Of a DNA stretch of 64,000 nt, positions 10,215 to 17,743 are shown piece after piece. A model generated the notes under the pieces. It was not told the DNA's origin, did not search any database, and was given only the letters and a program-made list of their open reading frames with translations. The translations under genes were made by a program, and so were the position numbers. The first letter of the stretch is position 1, and each line of letters starts with the position of its first letter. This DNA comes from Methanoculleus bourgensis MS2 (lineage in GTDB: Archaea; Halobacteriota; Methanomicrobia; Methanomicrobiales; Methanoculleaceae), in assembly GCF_000304355.2 (NCBI RefSeq), contig NC_018227.2, positions 682,001 to 746,000 of the forward strand. The letters are read 5' to 3'.

Positions 10215-12608
10215 TCACGATTCGATTAGATCGCGGTCTACTCTTACCGAACCATCATCATCTTCAAGGAGAAAATCTCCCAGTTCTGTTTCTGCCCAGA
10301 TGTTAATCGCTTCGAGCGTTGCCTGAGGCATGCAGTTATGGCATTGGACGAGGTGAACAAACTCATCTCTTGTCCAGACCTCGGCGGTGAGAAGTTTCTC
10401 AAGCACTGGCACATAGCGGGGCTGGAGTCCTTCCATACAGAAATACTCTGAAGAGGATGTCTCATGTATCCTGATATTCTTAGGCTCATTCTCTCCTCCA
10501 AGCACGAAGTCTCCAGAGTCTGTTTCCTCTTTCGTGAAGATCTTATCGAGAATTGCTGACACTTCCATTGTCTCAGTCTGAATTTTGGCGACAGCGCTCT
10601 CATCGATGGCAAAAGATGGCGCAATCTCGGTCCCAGGAAGAGGGATGGATTCTCCATCAGTATACTCTGTCCCGCTATGAACAACAACCGGGGCGTCGGC
10701 AGGATCAACCTTTCCTGAGCGGGCCAGGAGCCAGTGCAGATATCCCTCTTCGATCTCCATTGCTTTGAAGATCCGGTCAAGATTCTTTTTCTCTTTGGGG
10801 TCAATGATTCCATCAGCCGTGGTCATCCCGACGAGATACTGAGCAACCGAGAGACGAGTGTCGGGATCGAGGCCCTCTTTTAACCTTTTACCCAACCGTG
10901 TTAGTGAGGGTGGTTTCTGGTAATAGAGATCTTCAAGTGCCTCAAGGCACTGTTTCTCAAAGCTAGATAGCACAAAGTTCTCTTCGAAAAATGTATGTAA
11001 ATGCGCCTGTTCTGTGGGGTCAATATAGCCGTCCGAGGCTGCAATACCCACACCTAACTCAAGCATCAAGGCATATGATGGAAATGATGGGCTTAGATCC
11101 CCTTTGCTATCTGCAGGGAGTGGAAGGAGCGCGAGAGTTTCATCCCACTGATAACTGTTCCCCGCATGACGGATGTCAGGGAGGATGATATACCCGCCAT
11201 CACGTACGGTCTGAACGAGGTTCCTACTTTGCACTACGGTAAGCCGATAGCGGTTTTCAAGCCCGATCACTTCGGCGAGGGATGAGGTGGTAACGAGTGC
11301 CCACGTTTTCTCCTGCCGATGCTCTTCGAAAAGGCGGTCCCATGCATCTTGATCGGGGTGAGGGATCGTTGCTCTCAATTCTTCTGGCAGGGAAGCATAT
11401 GTCTGCCAGGTAATGGCTCCTTTACCTTTTGAAAGCTGTGTTACAAACGGTTTGACATCCTGCACACAGTTATCCAAGAGAGAAAACAGGTTGCTGAACT
11501 GCTTTTTGCGCCCAAGTGGATTGGGAATCGGGCAGGGTTCAATGGTGGGCACAGTTTTACCTGGTATGTTGGAATGATTCGTGAGAATGCTCGGACTGGC
11601 TGGTTTATATTCCAGTCGATAGGGATTTTTTGCTGGAACAACGCTGAGACCGCCACTAAACATGGAGAGGTAGCGCGCCCGGAACAATTTTTCTAGATAT
11701 GAGTTTTCCTTCTTGACGGCGGAGGGAATATTTACTCCAGAGAAATGCCGTGCGACGCTGTATGCTAGTTGCCATGGGAGAGGCTTTCCTTTTTGAGCAT
11801 ACCAGGCAAGACCAACCATCGTCATCGATTCGGTTAGTGTGGTCATGTCGGAGAAATACTCCCTGATGTCGCCCTCGGACAAGTTCTCTAGCCTTAGGGC
11901 AGCCATATAAGCGATAAAACTTCCCAGATAGGCATTGAAAGAACGTGAAGCACGATATCTTTCCAGAAGGCGCTGTACCTCTGGCACGATGCTGTCAAGA
12001 TCCCTTTTATCGATGAGTGCCCGCTTCTCTAGCCCGTAGAAGTAGAGGAAGGCGTAGCCAATCTCTTCAAGATCACTATCCTTGCCGGTAGAGAGCCATA
12101 GGAGATATCTCGCCCTCTGATCTGGGGTGAGCTGAGAGTAGCATGGCCAGTAGGGCAGAGGAGGGGTATCGGGGTTACAGGATTGACCGACCGGCAGTGT
12201 TATGTCTAGGCAGGAGGCCTCATCAGGAGAGACACTACCACGCGACCAATAAACGAGGGGATTTTGGATGGCGTACCCGTGTACTGTAATGGGTGTTTCC
12301 ATGCCGGCCCAGAGAAGAGTGTTGTCCTTTGAATCTTGCGAAATTTGTGTAACCGTTCTCTTTGCATCCAGAACGGCAGTTGGTGTCACCACACGAACCG
12401 ATGAGATGCGAGGGGGAGGGGGAACAACCTTGGTTGTGACCTCTTTAGAGTCTGGAATCCCTGTATTCTGGGGTTTATCAAGTTTTTTGCTACCATCTGG
12501 GGAATGAAGAGTCGTGTCGGTCTGCTTCTGCAAAGAACGGAGACCGAAGAAGAGTAATATTCCCAATATCAAAAAAGCGATCGCTATTACGCCGATTATT
12601 GCAGACAT
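10215..12608 (-). CDS. membrane-anchored TerB_N/TerB/TerB_C domain protein
   Basis: This 797-residue protein starts with one transmembrane helix (about 4-24, AIIGVIAIAFLILGILLFF). Next comes a TerB_N-like region (about 80-300: WAGMETPITVHGY, then DQRARYLLWLSTGK). At about 510-630 is a TerB domain with two acidic helical repeats (GIAASDGYIDPTEQ and GMTTADGIIDPKEKK), the likely metal-binding half-motifs. A TerB_C-like tail ends the protein. TerB domains were first known from tellurite-resistance stress systems. As the first gene of the operon, it probably tethers the ATPase/helicase to the membrane and may sense metal or stress. No other Ter genes are seen here. Confidence 0.8.
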   Translation of the reverse strand: MSAIIGVIAIAFLILGILLFFGLRSLQKQTDTTLHSPDGSKKLDKPQNTGIPDSKEVTTKVVPPPPRISSVRVVTPTAVLDAKRTVTQISQDSKDNTLLWAGMETPITVHGYAIQNPLVYWSRGSVSPDEASCLDITLPVGQSCNPDTPPLPYWPCYSQLTPDQRARYLLWLSTGKDSDLEEIGYAFLYFYGLEKRALIDKRDLDSIVPEVQRLLERYRASRSFNAYLGSFIAYMAALRLENLSEGDIREYFSDMTTLTESMTMVGLAWYAQKGKPLPWQLAYSVARHFSGVNIPSAVKKENSYLEKLFRARYLSMFSGGLSVVPAKNPYRLEYKPASPSILTNHSNIPGKTVPTIEPCPIPNPLGRKKQFSNLFSLLDNCVQDVKPFVTQLSKGKGAITWQTYASLPEELRATIPHPDQDAWDRLFEEHRQEKTWALVTTSSLAEVIGLENRYRLTVVQSRNLVQTVRDGGYIILPDIRHAGNSYQWDETLALLPLPADSKGDLSPSFPSYALMLELGVGIAASDGYIDPTEQAHLHTFFEENFVLSSFEKQCLEALEDLYYQKPPSLTRLGKRLKEGLDPDTRLSVAQYLVGMTTADGIIDPKEKKNLDRIFKAMEIEEGYLHWLLARSGKVDPADAPVVVHSGTEYTDGESIPLPGTEIAPSFAIDESAVAKIQTETMEVSAILDKIFTKEETDSGDFVLGGENEPKNIRIHETSSSEYFCMEGLQPRYVPVLEKLLTAEVWTRDEFVHLVQCHNCMPQATLEAINIWAETELGDFLLEDDDGSVRVDRDLIES

Positions 12609-13059
12609 GCTTCCACGAATGAAATAGTAACAGTCTCTCTATACATACCTTCCTATTTGCAGAGAGTCTGTGAATGGGTTTCTCGCCCTTTGTATGTGCT
12701 GACCCGCCAGAGCATTTAGATCTATCTGAAGATGTTGTCCTAAAGTCTTTTCTCTACGAAAAGTGTAAAACGAATCCGCTTGTCTCATCTATGACTGCCT
12801 TTTCGTAAAACCTCTATAGGTTATAGTTGGGTTTCTAACCCGCAGGGAATGTCACACACTGCATCTATAATAGCGATATTCGCTTCACATCTAATATTTA
12901 GGATTCTAAAGCCACTTCTGAAGGCAAATGATTCTGCCTGGAAAGGTAAGTTTGCGAATTCCACCACAGATCCCATATAAATCAATCATGAGCCTGCCCG
13001 GCAGGTTCACCAGCGCGACGGGCAGGTATACGCACCTGCCACGGGCACGACCTGTCCCC
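12609..13059. other. intergenic region upstream of the TerB operon
   Basis: No gene is seen. The region is AT-rich and should hold the promoter of the minus-strand TerB operon (a TATA-like TGTATAG lies close upstream of its start). Near 12985-13045 the repeated, partly inverted CCTGCCCGG/CGGGCAGG words could form a hairpin where the CARF-like gene ends. Confidence 0.4.
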
Positions 13060-13911
13060 TCACACCCCCGAACCAGGAATCAATCCACTCACGCACGCAA
13101 TATGCTCCCCCGCCTTCGTGACCTGGACCGAGAAGTTCCGGCCCTGCCACTGCCGCTCCACGTAGCCCTGCTCCTCGAGCTCCCTGAGGTAGCCGCGGTT
13201 CATCCGGTTTAAGAGCGCCCGTTTCTTTTTGGCCCGCTGATACGCGTCACGCTCGGCCGTGTGCAGTTTCTCCTCCTCGTAGCCATGGACCCCGATGCTG
13301 TGGAAGAACCCGATGATCTCCTCGCTCGTCATCCCGTCGCCGCCGCTCTCCTTGCGCCGGAGGAGCTCGACGAGGAGCATGACGTTCTCAGGCTTCGGCA
13401 TCATGATCCTGAAGCGCTGGAAGACCTCGGTCCTGACGTTCTCAACGATCGAGAGGCCGTGCTCGCACTCCTCCTCGCCGCCGCCCGTCGCATAGCGGTC
13501 GGCGCTGACGTAGTAGAGCGGGACCTCGTGCACCATCGCGGCGAGCGTCACCGCGACCGAGGTCTTCCGGCCGCAGGAGGACATGTTGACATAGACGGCG
13601 TTGCCGGCCTCCTTCTCGGTGCGGATAAGGAACGAGACCCCTTTGAGGACATCCAGGATATCGAACATCGCGACCGGGACGAACGTCACGGCAATCCCGA
13701 GTTCCTGCAGTCTCCCGGTCACCCGGCCGACAAAGTAATGCTGTTTTTTGACCATCCCGGGATCGAGGCCGCCGTCCGGCGGGATGGCGAGGATGTAGGC
13801 GCGGTCGGCCTTGTTCTTCGTGAACGGCGCCACCGCCCGGTCGATCTCGTGGCCGAGGGGGATGATGTGGACGACGTCACGCAGGCCCCCGGTGAGGAGC
13901 TGGTTGTTCAT
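13060..13911 (-). CDS. CARF-like Rossmann domain plus winged-helix regulator (DUF6293/Csa3-like)
   Basis: The N-terminal half (about 1-150) alternates strands and helices and contains VYVNMSSCGRKTSVAVTLAA, resembling the ligand-binding loop of CARF domains in Csa3-type and HFX_2341/DUF6293 archaeal proteins. The C-terminal half (about 175-283) is a winged helix (EEIIGFFHSIG... GYLRELEEQGYVERQ). Such proteins sense nucleotides or cyclic oligoadenylates and control transcription. No CRISPR array or cas gene is present in the window, so it is an orphan. GTG starts up to 13938 are possible; ATG at 13911 is chosen because the upstream bases contain a repeated operator-like word. Confidence 0.72.
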   Translation of the reverse strand: MNNQLLTGGLRDVVHIIPLGHEIDRAVAPFTKNKADRAYILAIPPDGGLDPGMVKKQHYFVGRVTGRLQELGIAVTFVPVAMFDILDVLKGVSFLIRTEKEAGNAVYVNMSSCGRKTSVAVTLAAMVHEVPLYYVSADRYATGGGEEECEHGLSIVENVRTEVFQRFRIMMPKPENVMLLVELLRRKESGGDGMTSEEIIGFFHSIGVHGYEEEKLHTAERDAYQRAKKKRALLNRMNRGYLRELEEQGYVERQWQGRNFSVQVTKAGEHIACVSGLIPGSGV

Positions 13912-13918
13912 TGTGTTC

Positions 13919-13978
13919 ACACTATTCACTAAATTCACGTGAAGTTGTTAATGTTTCGGTCCTGGTATACACTATTCA
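13919..13978. promoter_or_regulatory. paired 10-bp direct repeats in the divergent spacer
   Basis: The word ACACTATTCA occurs at 13919-13928 and again at 13969-13978, exactly 50 bp apart (about five helical turns). The pair lies between the CARF-like regulator and the divergent OB-like gene. It looks like a paired operator for autoregulation by the adjacent regulator. Confidence 0.45.
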
Positions 13979-13995
13979 TCAGGAGGTATCAGAAC

Positions 13996-14373
13996 ATGAG
14001 AACCAATCTCCAGGGGCTTGCCGGGCGAAGGGTCACACTGACCGCCGTCTTCTGGCAGTACGGAACTTACAGGGGCAGGGGGTGCAGCGGAAAGACCATC
14101 CTGCTCAGGCACGTCCGCGATCTCTCCGGCCGACTGCTGGCCGATCACACCTGGATCAACTACACCGCCGGGTTCGCCGCGGCCGGAGAGTTCCGCCGCG
14201 GCGATGCCGTCCGGTTCACTGCCCGGGTCGATGAGTACGTCAAGGGCTATCTGGGAGAGAATATCGATGACCGGCTGGCGCGACCGCTGGCGGTTGACTA
14301 CCGCCTGAAGTTCCCCCGGAGGGTGGAGAAGATCGGCAGGGTTGACCAGGGTGTGCACCCGGTGCCGGGGTGA
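13996..14373 (+). CDS. small OB-fold-like conserved hypothetical protein
   Basis: The 125-residue protein has alternating strands (RVTLTAVFWQYGTY, LLADHTWINYT, DAVRFTARVDEYVKGY). The pattern is suggestive of an OB-like barrel, as seen in small archaeal nucleic-acid-associated proteins. ATG at 13996 is fixed by a strong ribosome-binding site AGGAGGT at 13981-13987. The stop overlaps the next start (GTGA), so the two are translationally coupled. I do not recognise a named family. Confidence 0.65.
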   Translation: MRTNLQGLAGRRVTLTAVFWQYGTYRGRGCSGKTILLRHVRDLSGRLLADHTWINYTAGFAAAGEFRRGDAVRFTARVDEYVKGYLGENIDDRLARPLAVDYRLKFPRRVEKIGRVDQGVHPVPG

Positions 14374-15110
14374 GGGGTGTGGAGAAGCACCGGCAGGAGC
14401 AGATCGACCGGCTGCTCAGCGATCTCGACTTTCCGGCCCTCTACCGGGGGTACGCATGGAAGAACGACACCTGGGAGAAGGGGTTTCCTGATATCTTCAG
14501 TCTTGAGCAGGAGGTAACGGCCGCCGCCAGAGACCAGACGTTGGGGCTTGAACACGTGCAGAAGATCGCCTGCTGGGGCGGCATCCCGAACCGGGACCGG
14601 ATCGACTGTGCCGACCGGCTCTCCATCGCTCTCTACTTCGGCGACTCCCCGGCATACTGGCTGATGCGCGCGCCCGTGAATACCATCGGGATCGTCGAGG
14701 GGCAGATCCGGGGATTCGGGCCGACATATGCGAGTAAGTTGCTCCGGTTCGCCGTTCCGCAGGTCTTTGGGGCGATCGACACCCGGCTGGTGCGTGTCTT
14801 CGGCCGCGGCGACCCTGAGAAGCAGCGGTATCCCCTGCTGGACTTGACCGCCTCGCCGTTCGGCGACCGGTGGGCGATCCCGGCCACGCAGCCGGGATGG
14901 CCTGGGGAGTACGGGACCTGGACCAAGATCCTGCAGGCGATTGCCCGCCGGCTCAACCGTGAGGAGGTCTGCTGCCCACACCCGGAGCGGTTTGTCGGTG
15001 CGGGCCTCCGGAGTGAGGGTATCTGGGCCGCGGCTGATGTGGAGATGGCACTGTTCTGCTACGCGTCGGGGGTTGTGCGGGGGAAGGGTGCACCCCCTTT
15101 CTGCTGGTAG
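14370..15110 (+). CDS. HhH-containing protein, possibly DNA-glycosylase-like
   Basis: The 246-residue protein starts at GTG inside the stop region of the previous gene. The central segment GFGPTYASKLLRFAVPQVFG followed by AIDTRLVRVFG resembles the helix-hairpin-helix and following Asp of HhH-GPD base-excision glycosylases, where the Asp is catalytic. The C-terminus contains an ICxxH-like CCPHPERF. No iron-sulphur cluster pattern is evident. It is coupled to the OB-like gene and divergent from the CARF-like regulator, so it may belong to one regulated unit. The function is an inference from one motif. Confidence 0.6.
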   Translation: MRGVEKHRQEQIDRLLSDLDFPALYRGYAWKNDTWEKGFPDIFSLEQEVTAAARDQTLGLEHVQKIACWGGIPNRDRIDCADRLSIALYFGDSPAYWLMRAPVNTIGIVEGQIRGFGPTYASKLLRFAVPQVFGAIDTRLVRVFGRGDPEKQRYPLLDLTASPFGDRWAIPATQPGWPGEYGTWTKILQAIARRLNREEVCCPHPERFVGAGLRSEGIWAAADVEMALFCYASGVVRGKGAPPFCW

Positions 15111-15215
15111 TGCCCCTCATAAAGACGGTAAGTCAGAGGCCTTATCTATTCCAACCTGGACGGAGATGTAATGGTGCAGGTCGACAGGGGTTTCATCTGC
15201 CGCCCTTCCCCTCGC

Positions 15216-15540
15216 TCAATCGAGCATCACCAGGATCTGACCTATGACCTCACCCGCTGATGCCAACACATCGCATGCATCGCCTCTAGAGTAAACGCAT
15301 CCGTAATCTGCGCCTCCACTTTCCCGGTATCCCCCGGAGAAGATGGGGGGCACGTAGGGCGTGAAACTGTGCATAGTAGCCCTGGATGATTGCCCACTTT
15401 ATGTTCCCCTCTGTGAAAGAATGCTCTGCAGCAGCCAGGTCCTGTTCCGCTTCCCGCAGTTCTTTCACAACCTGTTCGCGGTCGACCGGGATGCGGACGG
15501 TCTTTCCCCGTTGTAGGCACTGCTCAAACCGGTACTTCAC
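15216..15540 (-). pseudogene. HEPN-domain gene with internal deletion and frameshift
   Basis: The first frame gives a clear HEPN N-terminus (VDREQVVKELREAEQDLAAA, then WAIIQGYYAQFHALRA). It then fails near 15360. The sequence resumes in another frame with the family C-terminus (ADYGCVYSRGDACDVLASAG, ending ILVMLD at 15216). The middle segment between these parts is missing, so the gene has lost coding sequence as well as frame. Its start overlaps the end of a nucleotidyltransferase fragment by 17 bp, as in intact HEPN/MNT pairs. Confidence 0.68.
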
Positions 15541-15808
15541 TGCACTCCTCGATCAGAACCTTTCCTGCCAAAATGCGCCCGTAGAGAGCCGGGTCAGCGG
15601 TTTTCAGGGACCGGAACCCGCCGGGCGTGAGGATGAGCGGCGAGATCTCGCGGTCGAGCCCGGCCTGAACCCCGGCGACGGTCTCTGCTACGGTCTTAGT
15701 ATCACTCGTCTCGATGAAGAGATCACTTTTTTCCACTCTATAAATACATGCACGAATACGTGCAGTTTGAAAATAAAAAAGTAATTCTTGAGTGCATCTA
15801 CCGCTCAA
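15524..15808 (-). pseudogene. nucleotidyltransferase C-terminal fragment (partner of HEPN remnant)
   Basis: The segment DLFIETSDTKTVAETVAG and EISPLILTPGGFRSLKTADP resembles the second half of the larger HTH-nucleotidyltransferases paired with HEPN proteins. The GSxARG catalytic loop and the HTH are absent; the first 25 residues look like read-through. It is the third broken HEPN/MNT pair in the first 16 kb. Confidence 0.55.
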
Positions 15809-15825
15809 TTGATGACGTACGGCAT

Positions 15826-16203
15826 CTATATGGTCCTATCTTCCTGCTTCCGTTTAACTTTCGTTGAAAGCGCCGTCCCCGTCAGGCTCTCGGGTACGTA
15901 CTTCTCCATGCCTTCCTCTTTGTACACCTTATCAAGGATCCCGCTCAACGCTTCAGCGAGTTTCTGCGCGGCAGCGTGTGACATATAGACGCGTGTTCCG
16001 TTTACGCGCATCCTGTCATCCCGGCGGATACCGGGCATCTCCAGGAAATCGATGAAAACATCTCTGTGCGTTACCTGGACGTATGCAAGGTTTGAGTAGG
16101 AACTGTGCGTGATGTCCGGCTGCAGTTCTCCGGGCTCGAATTGATAGAGTTCTCTGAGATCGATAACGGTTGCTCCGTCCTTCCCCTTCTTCTCCTCTTC
16201 CAT
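15826..16203 (-). CDS. DUF3467 family protein
   Basis: The 125-residue protein contains SSYSNLAYVQVTHRDVFIDF and the RVYMSHAAAQKLAEAL helix, the hallmark of DUF3467, a small beta-barrel-like family of unknown role in archaea and bacteria. It starts three bases after the HTH gene stop, so the two form an operon controlled from the palindrome at 16750. The C-terminal 35 residues are charged and likely flexible. Confidence 0.72.
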   Translation of the reverse strand: MEEEKKGKDGATVIDLRELYQFEPGELQPDITHSSYSNLAYVQVTHRDVFIDFLEMPGIRRDDRMRVNGTRVYMSHAAAQKLAEALSGILDKVYKEEGMEKYVPESLTGTALSTKVKRKQEDRTI

Positions 16204-16205
16204 GG

Positions 16206-16706
16206 TTACGCTCCCGCTGCGAAGGTCACATACCCTGAATCTGTGTCTCGTTCAGAGTATTCTCCTCCAATAGTCCATTTTCCGGTATAGTTCATCGCAA
16301 TTGCAAGCGGTTCTACCTTCGCCCTGAGAGAGCTGTTGTAGTAGTCCTGGATGGCCGTGTCCATGCAGTCCGTGCCGTCCCGGTCGTCGATGACGGCGTA
16401 CGCCAACAGAGAGAGCGCGACGAACTTCTTCGACTCAACAACGACCCGATAGACGGGGTGTTGTACATCGCTTGATATGTTCTCGATCAGTCCGAGTCTG
16501 ACGAGAGTCTTAAGTGCCTCTCTGATGCTGGGGGGCCTCTTGCCCGTCATCTCCTCAAGGTACCTGGGCCGGTAATCCATCGTCGGATCAGCGATGATCT
16601 CCTCAACGACCTGAGCGAGTACTGTATTCCCAAAAAGGCCGCCATATGGTTTGTTCAGGTATTCTTCGAGTTCTTCAGGAAGTTTCGGCAGTTTCTTCCC
16701 GGACAT
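16206..16706 (-). CDS. winged-helix transcriptional regulator
   Basis: The 166-residue protein has a winged helix at about 25-90 (VVEEIIADP, YLEEMTGKRPPSIREALKTL, LGLIENI, VYRVVV) and an all-helical C-terminal part. The ATG at 16706 is preferred over the one at 16712 because GGAGGG lies six bases before it and directly abuts the earlier one. It is followed almost without gap by DUF3467. It probably binds the palindrome just upstream. Confidence 0.7.
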   Translation of the reverse strand: MSGKKLPKLPEELEEYLNKPYGGLFGNTVLAQVVEEIIADPTMDYRPRYLEEMTGKRPPSIREALKTLVRLGLIENISSDVQHPVYRVVVESKKFVALSLLAYAVIDDRDGTDCMDTAIQDYYNSSLRAKVEPLAIAMNYTGKWTIGGEYSERDTDSGYVTFAAGA

Positions 16707-16749
16707 AAACATCCCTCCCTTATGCAGTTACATTGGTAGTGCTGCTATC

Positions 16750-16765
16750 ACTACTAACTAGTAGT
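16750..16765. promoter_or_regulatory. perfect palindrome ACTACTA-AC-TAGTAGT, probable operator
   Basis: Seven-base arms are separated by two bases, and further TAGT/GGTAGT half-words flank both sides (16736-16775). It lies 43 bp upstream of the HTH-DUF3467 operon, where an autoregulator would bind. Binding is inferred. Confidence 0.55.
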
Positions 16766-16797
16766 AATGGTAGTAAAAAAAACTTCTGTTTCAGGAT

Positions 16798-17109
16798 CTA
16801 TTTTTTCAGTCTGGTCCAGTGTCGGTGGTGAGGCACCTCAAGGTCATAATATGTCATCCATTGATCTGCCCACACCAGATTCTCAAGTTTAATGACTTTA
16901 TCGCCTCCACCGGCGCGGTATAAACAAATGCGTTCCTGTCCCATTGCATTGATAAAATCGCTCGCTTCAAAGCCGTTTTCTTTGCATTTTCGCTGACAAT
17001 CCTGTACCCTCCTCATGCCGCCACGCTTCTTTAGCCATCCAAGAAAAATAGCACCTCCCTCCTCTGGATCAGGGCCATCTGGAGGAGGGAGGTTGCATTT
17101 ACTCATCAA
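16798..17109 (-). CDS. hypothetical protein, 103 residues
   Basis: A compact ORF with even amino-acid use (GWLKKRGGMRRVQDCQRKCK, then ENLVWADQWMTYYDLEVPHH). It has two cysteines four residues apart and no recognisable domain. It precedes the HTH-DUF3467 operon on the same strand, separated by the palindromic site. Real coding is likely but the role is unknown. Confidence 0.5.
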   Translation of the reverse strand: MMSKCNLPPPDGPDPEEGGAIFLGWLKKRGGMRRVQDCQRKCKENGFEASDFINAMGQERICLYRAGGGDKVIKLENLVWADQWMTYYDLEVPHHRHWTRLKK

Positions 17110-17743
17110 GCGTCACCAGAGGCGATAATATAGATTTTATGCTCAGATAAACATTATATCACTTGCCATTTTCCTCTGAGTCTGAGGACCAAGCATCTTT
17201 TTAGTGGGCTATTTCAGCCAAAATTCCCCATGAAAACCGCCCCGGTTTGGCGACGGGGAAGCTCCCCGGCTCTGTTCCATCGTGCCCCGGCTCCGGCTCG
17301 TGCGGGGAGGGGGAGACCCCCATATGCGCTAACTTTAGCGATGAGGATTCGAGAGGATAATGCCCTATTCGGTGAAATATGGCTGATTTGATGGGATATC
17401 AGCCACACGATTCCGGTGGTGTGCGGCAATAGTCCTCCTCCTCTGGAAACGATAGTGATCATGGGAATCTCATGGGAAACGGACAGCCTTAGGGCATAGA
17501 TGAGAACTCGCCGATTGCCGGGTACTTGCCGGTATCAACAAGAATGCATTCCACCCAGCGGGTAAGTTAACGCCTATGGAACCCGCCCCCTCCCGGCAGA
17601 AGAGTTCCAGGACAATCCCTCTATCTAAAAGGGCCGATAAATTTGGAGCGAACTCAATAGTAACACACTTTTGGGCTAACAGCGGGCCGTTTATGAGGGG
17701 GCAGAGGAGCAATTTCTTATACCCTGACCGTAGATAGCCGCCC
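17110..17743. other. intergenic region filled with repeat sequence
   Basis: There is no gene. 17201-17316 resembles the left flank at 29853-29970 (TTAGTGGGCTATTTCAGCC and the GGCGAC-GGGGA-GCTCCC stretch). It is followed by a 263-bp element (17317-17579). 17580-17625 is shared with 19946-19985. The promoter of the solute-binding lipoprotein should lie in the last 150 bp. Confidence 0.6.
17317..17579 (+). repeat. 264-bp inverted-repeat element, copy A
   Basis: It runs from CCCCATATGCGCTAACTTTAG to GGTAAGTTAACGCCTATGG, imperfect inverted ends. Near-copies are at 29971-30234 (opposite orientation) and 59773-60036. The interior includes the shared words TCCGGTGGTGTGCGGCAAT and GATGAGAACTCGCCGATTGC. 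No transposase is encoded, so it is MITE-like. Confidence 0.8.

Noticed and set aside
6698-12608. complete type 2 BREX system
   Set aside because: No PglX-like methylase, PglZ phosphatase or PglW/PglY is seen on either side within the window.
13261-13932. 223-codon plus-strand frame over the CARF-like gene
   Set aside because: It is the antisense of a gene with recognisable domains and shows no protein-like signal of its own.
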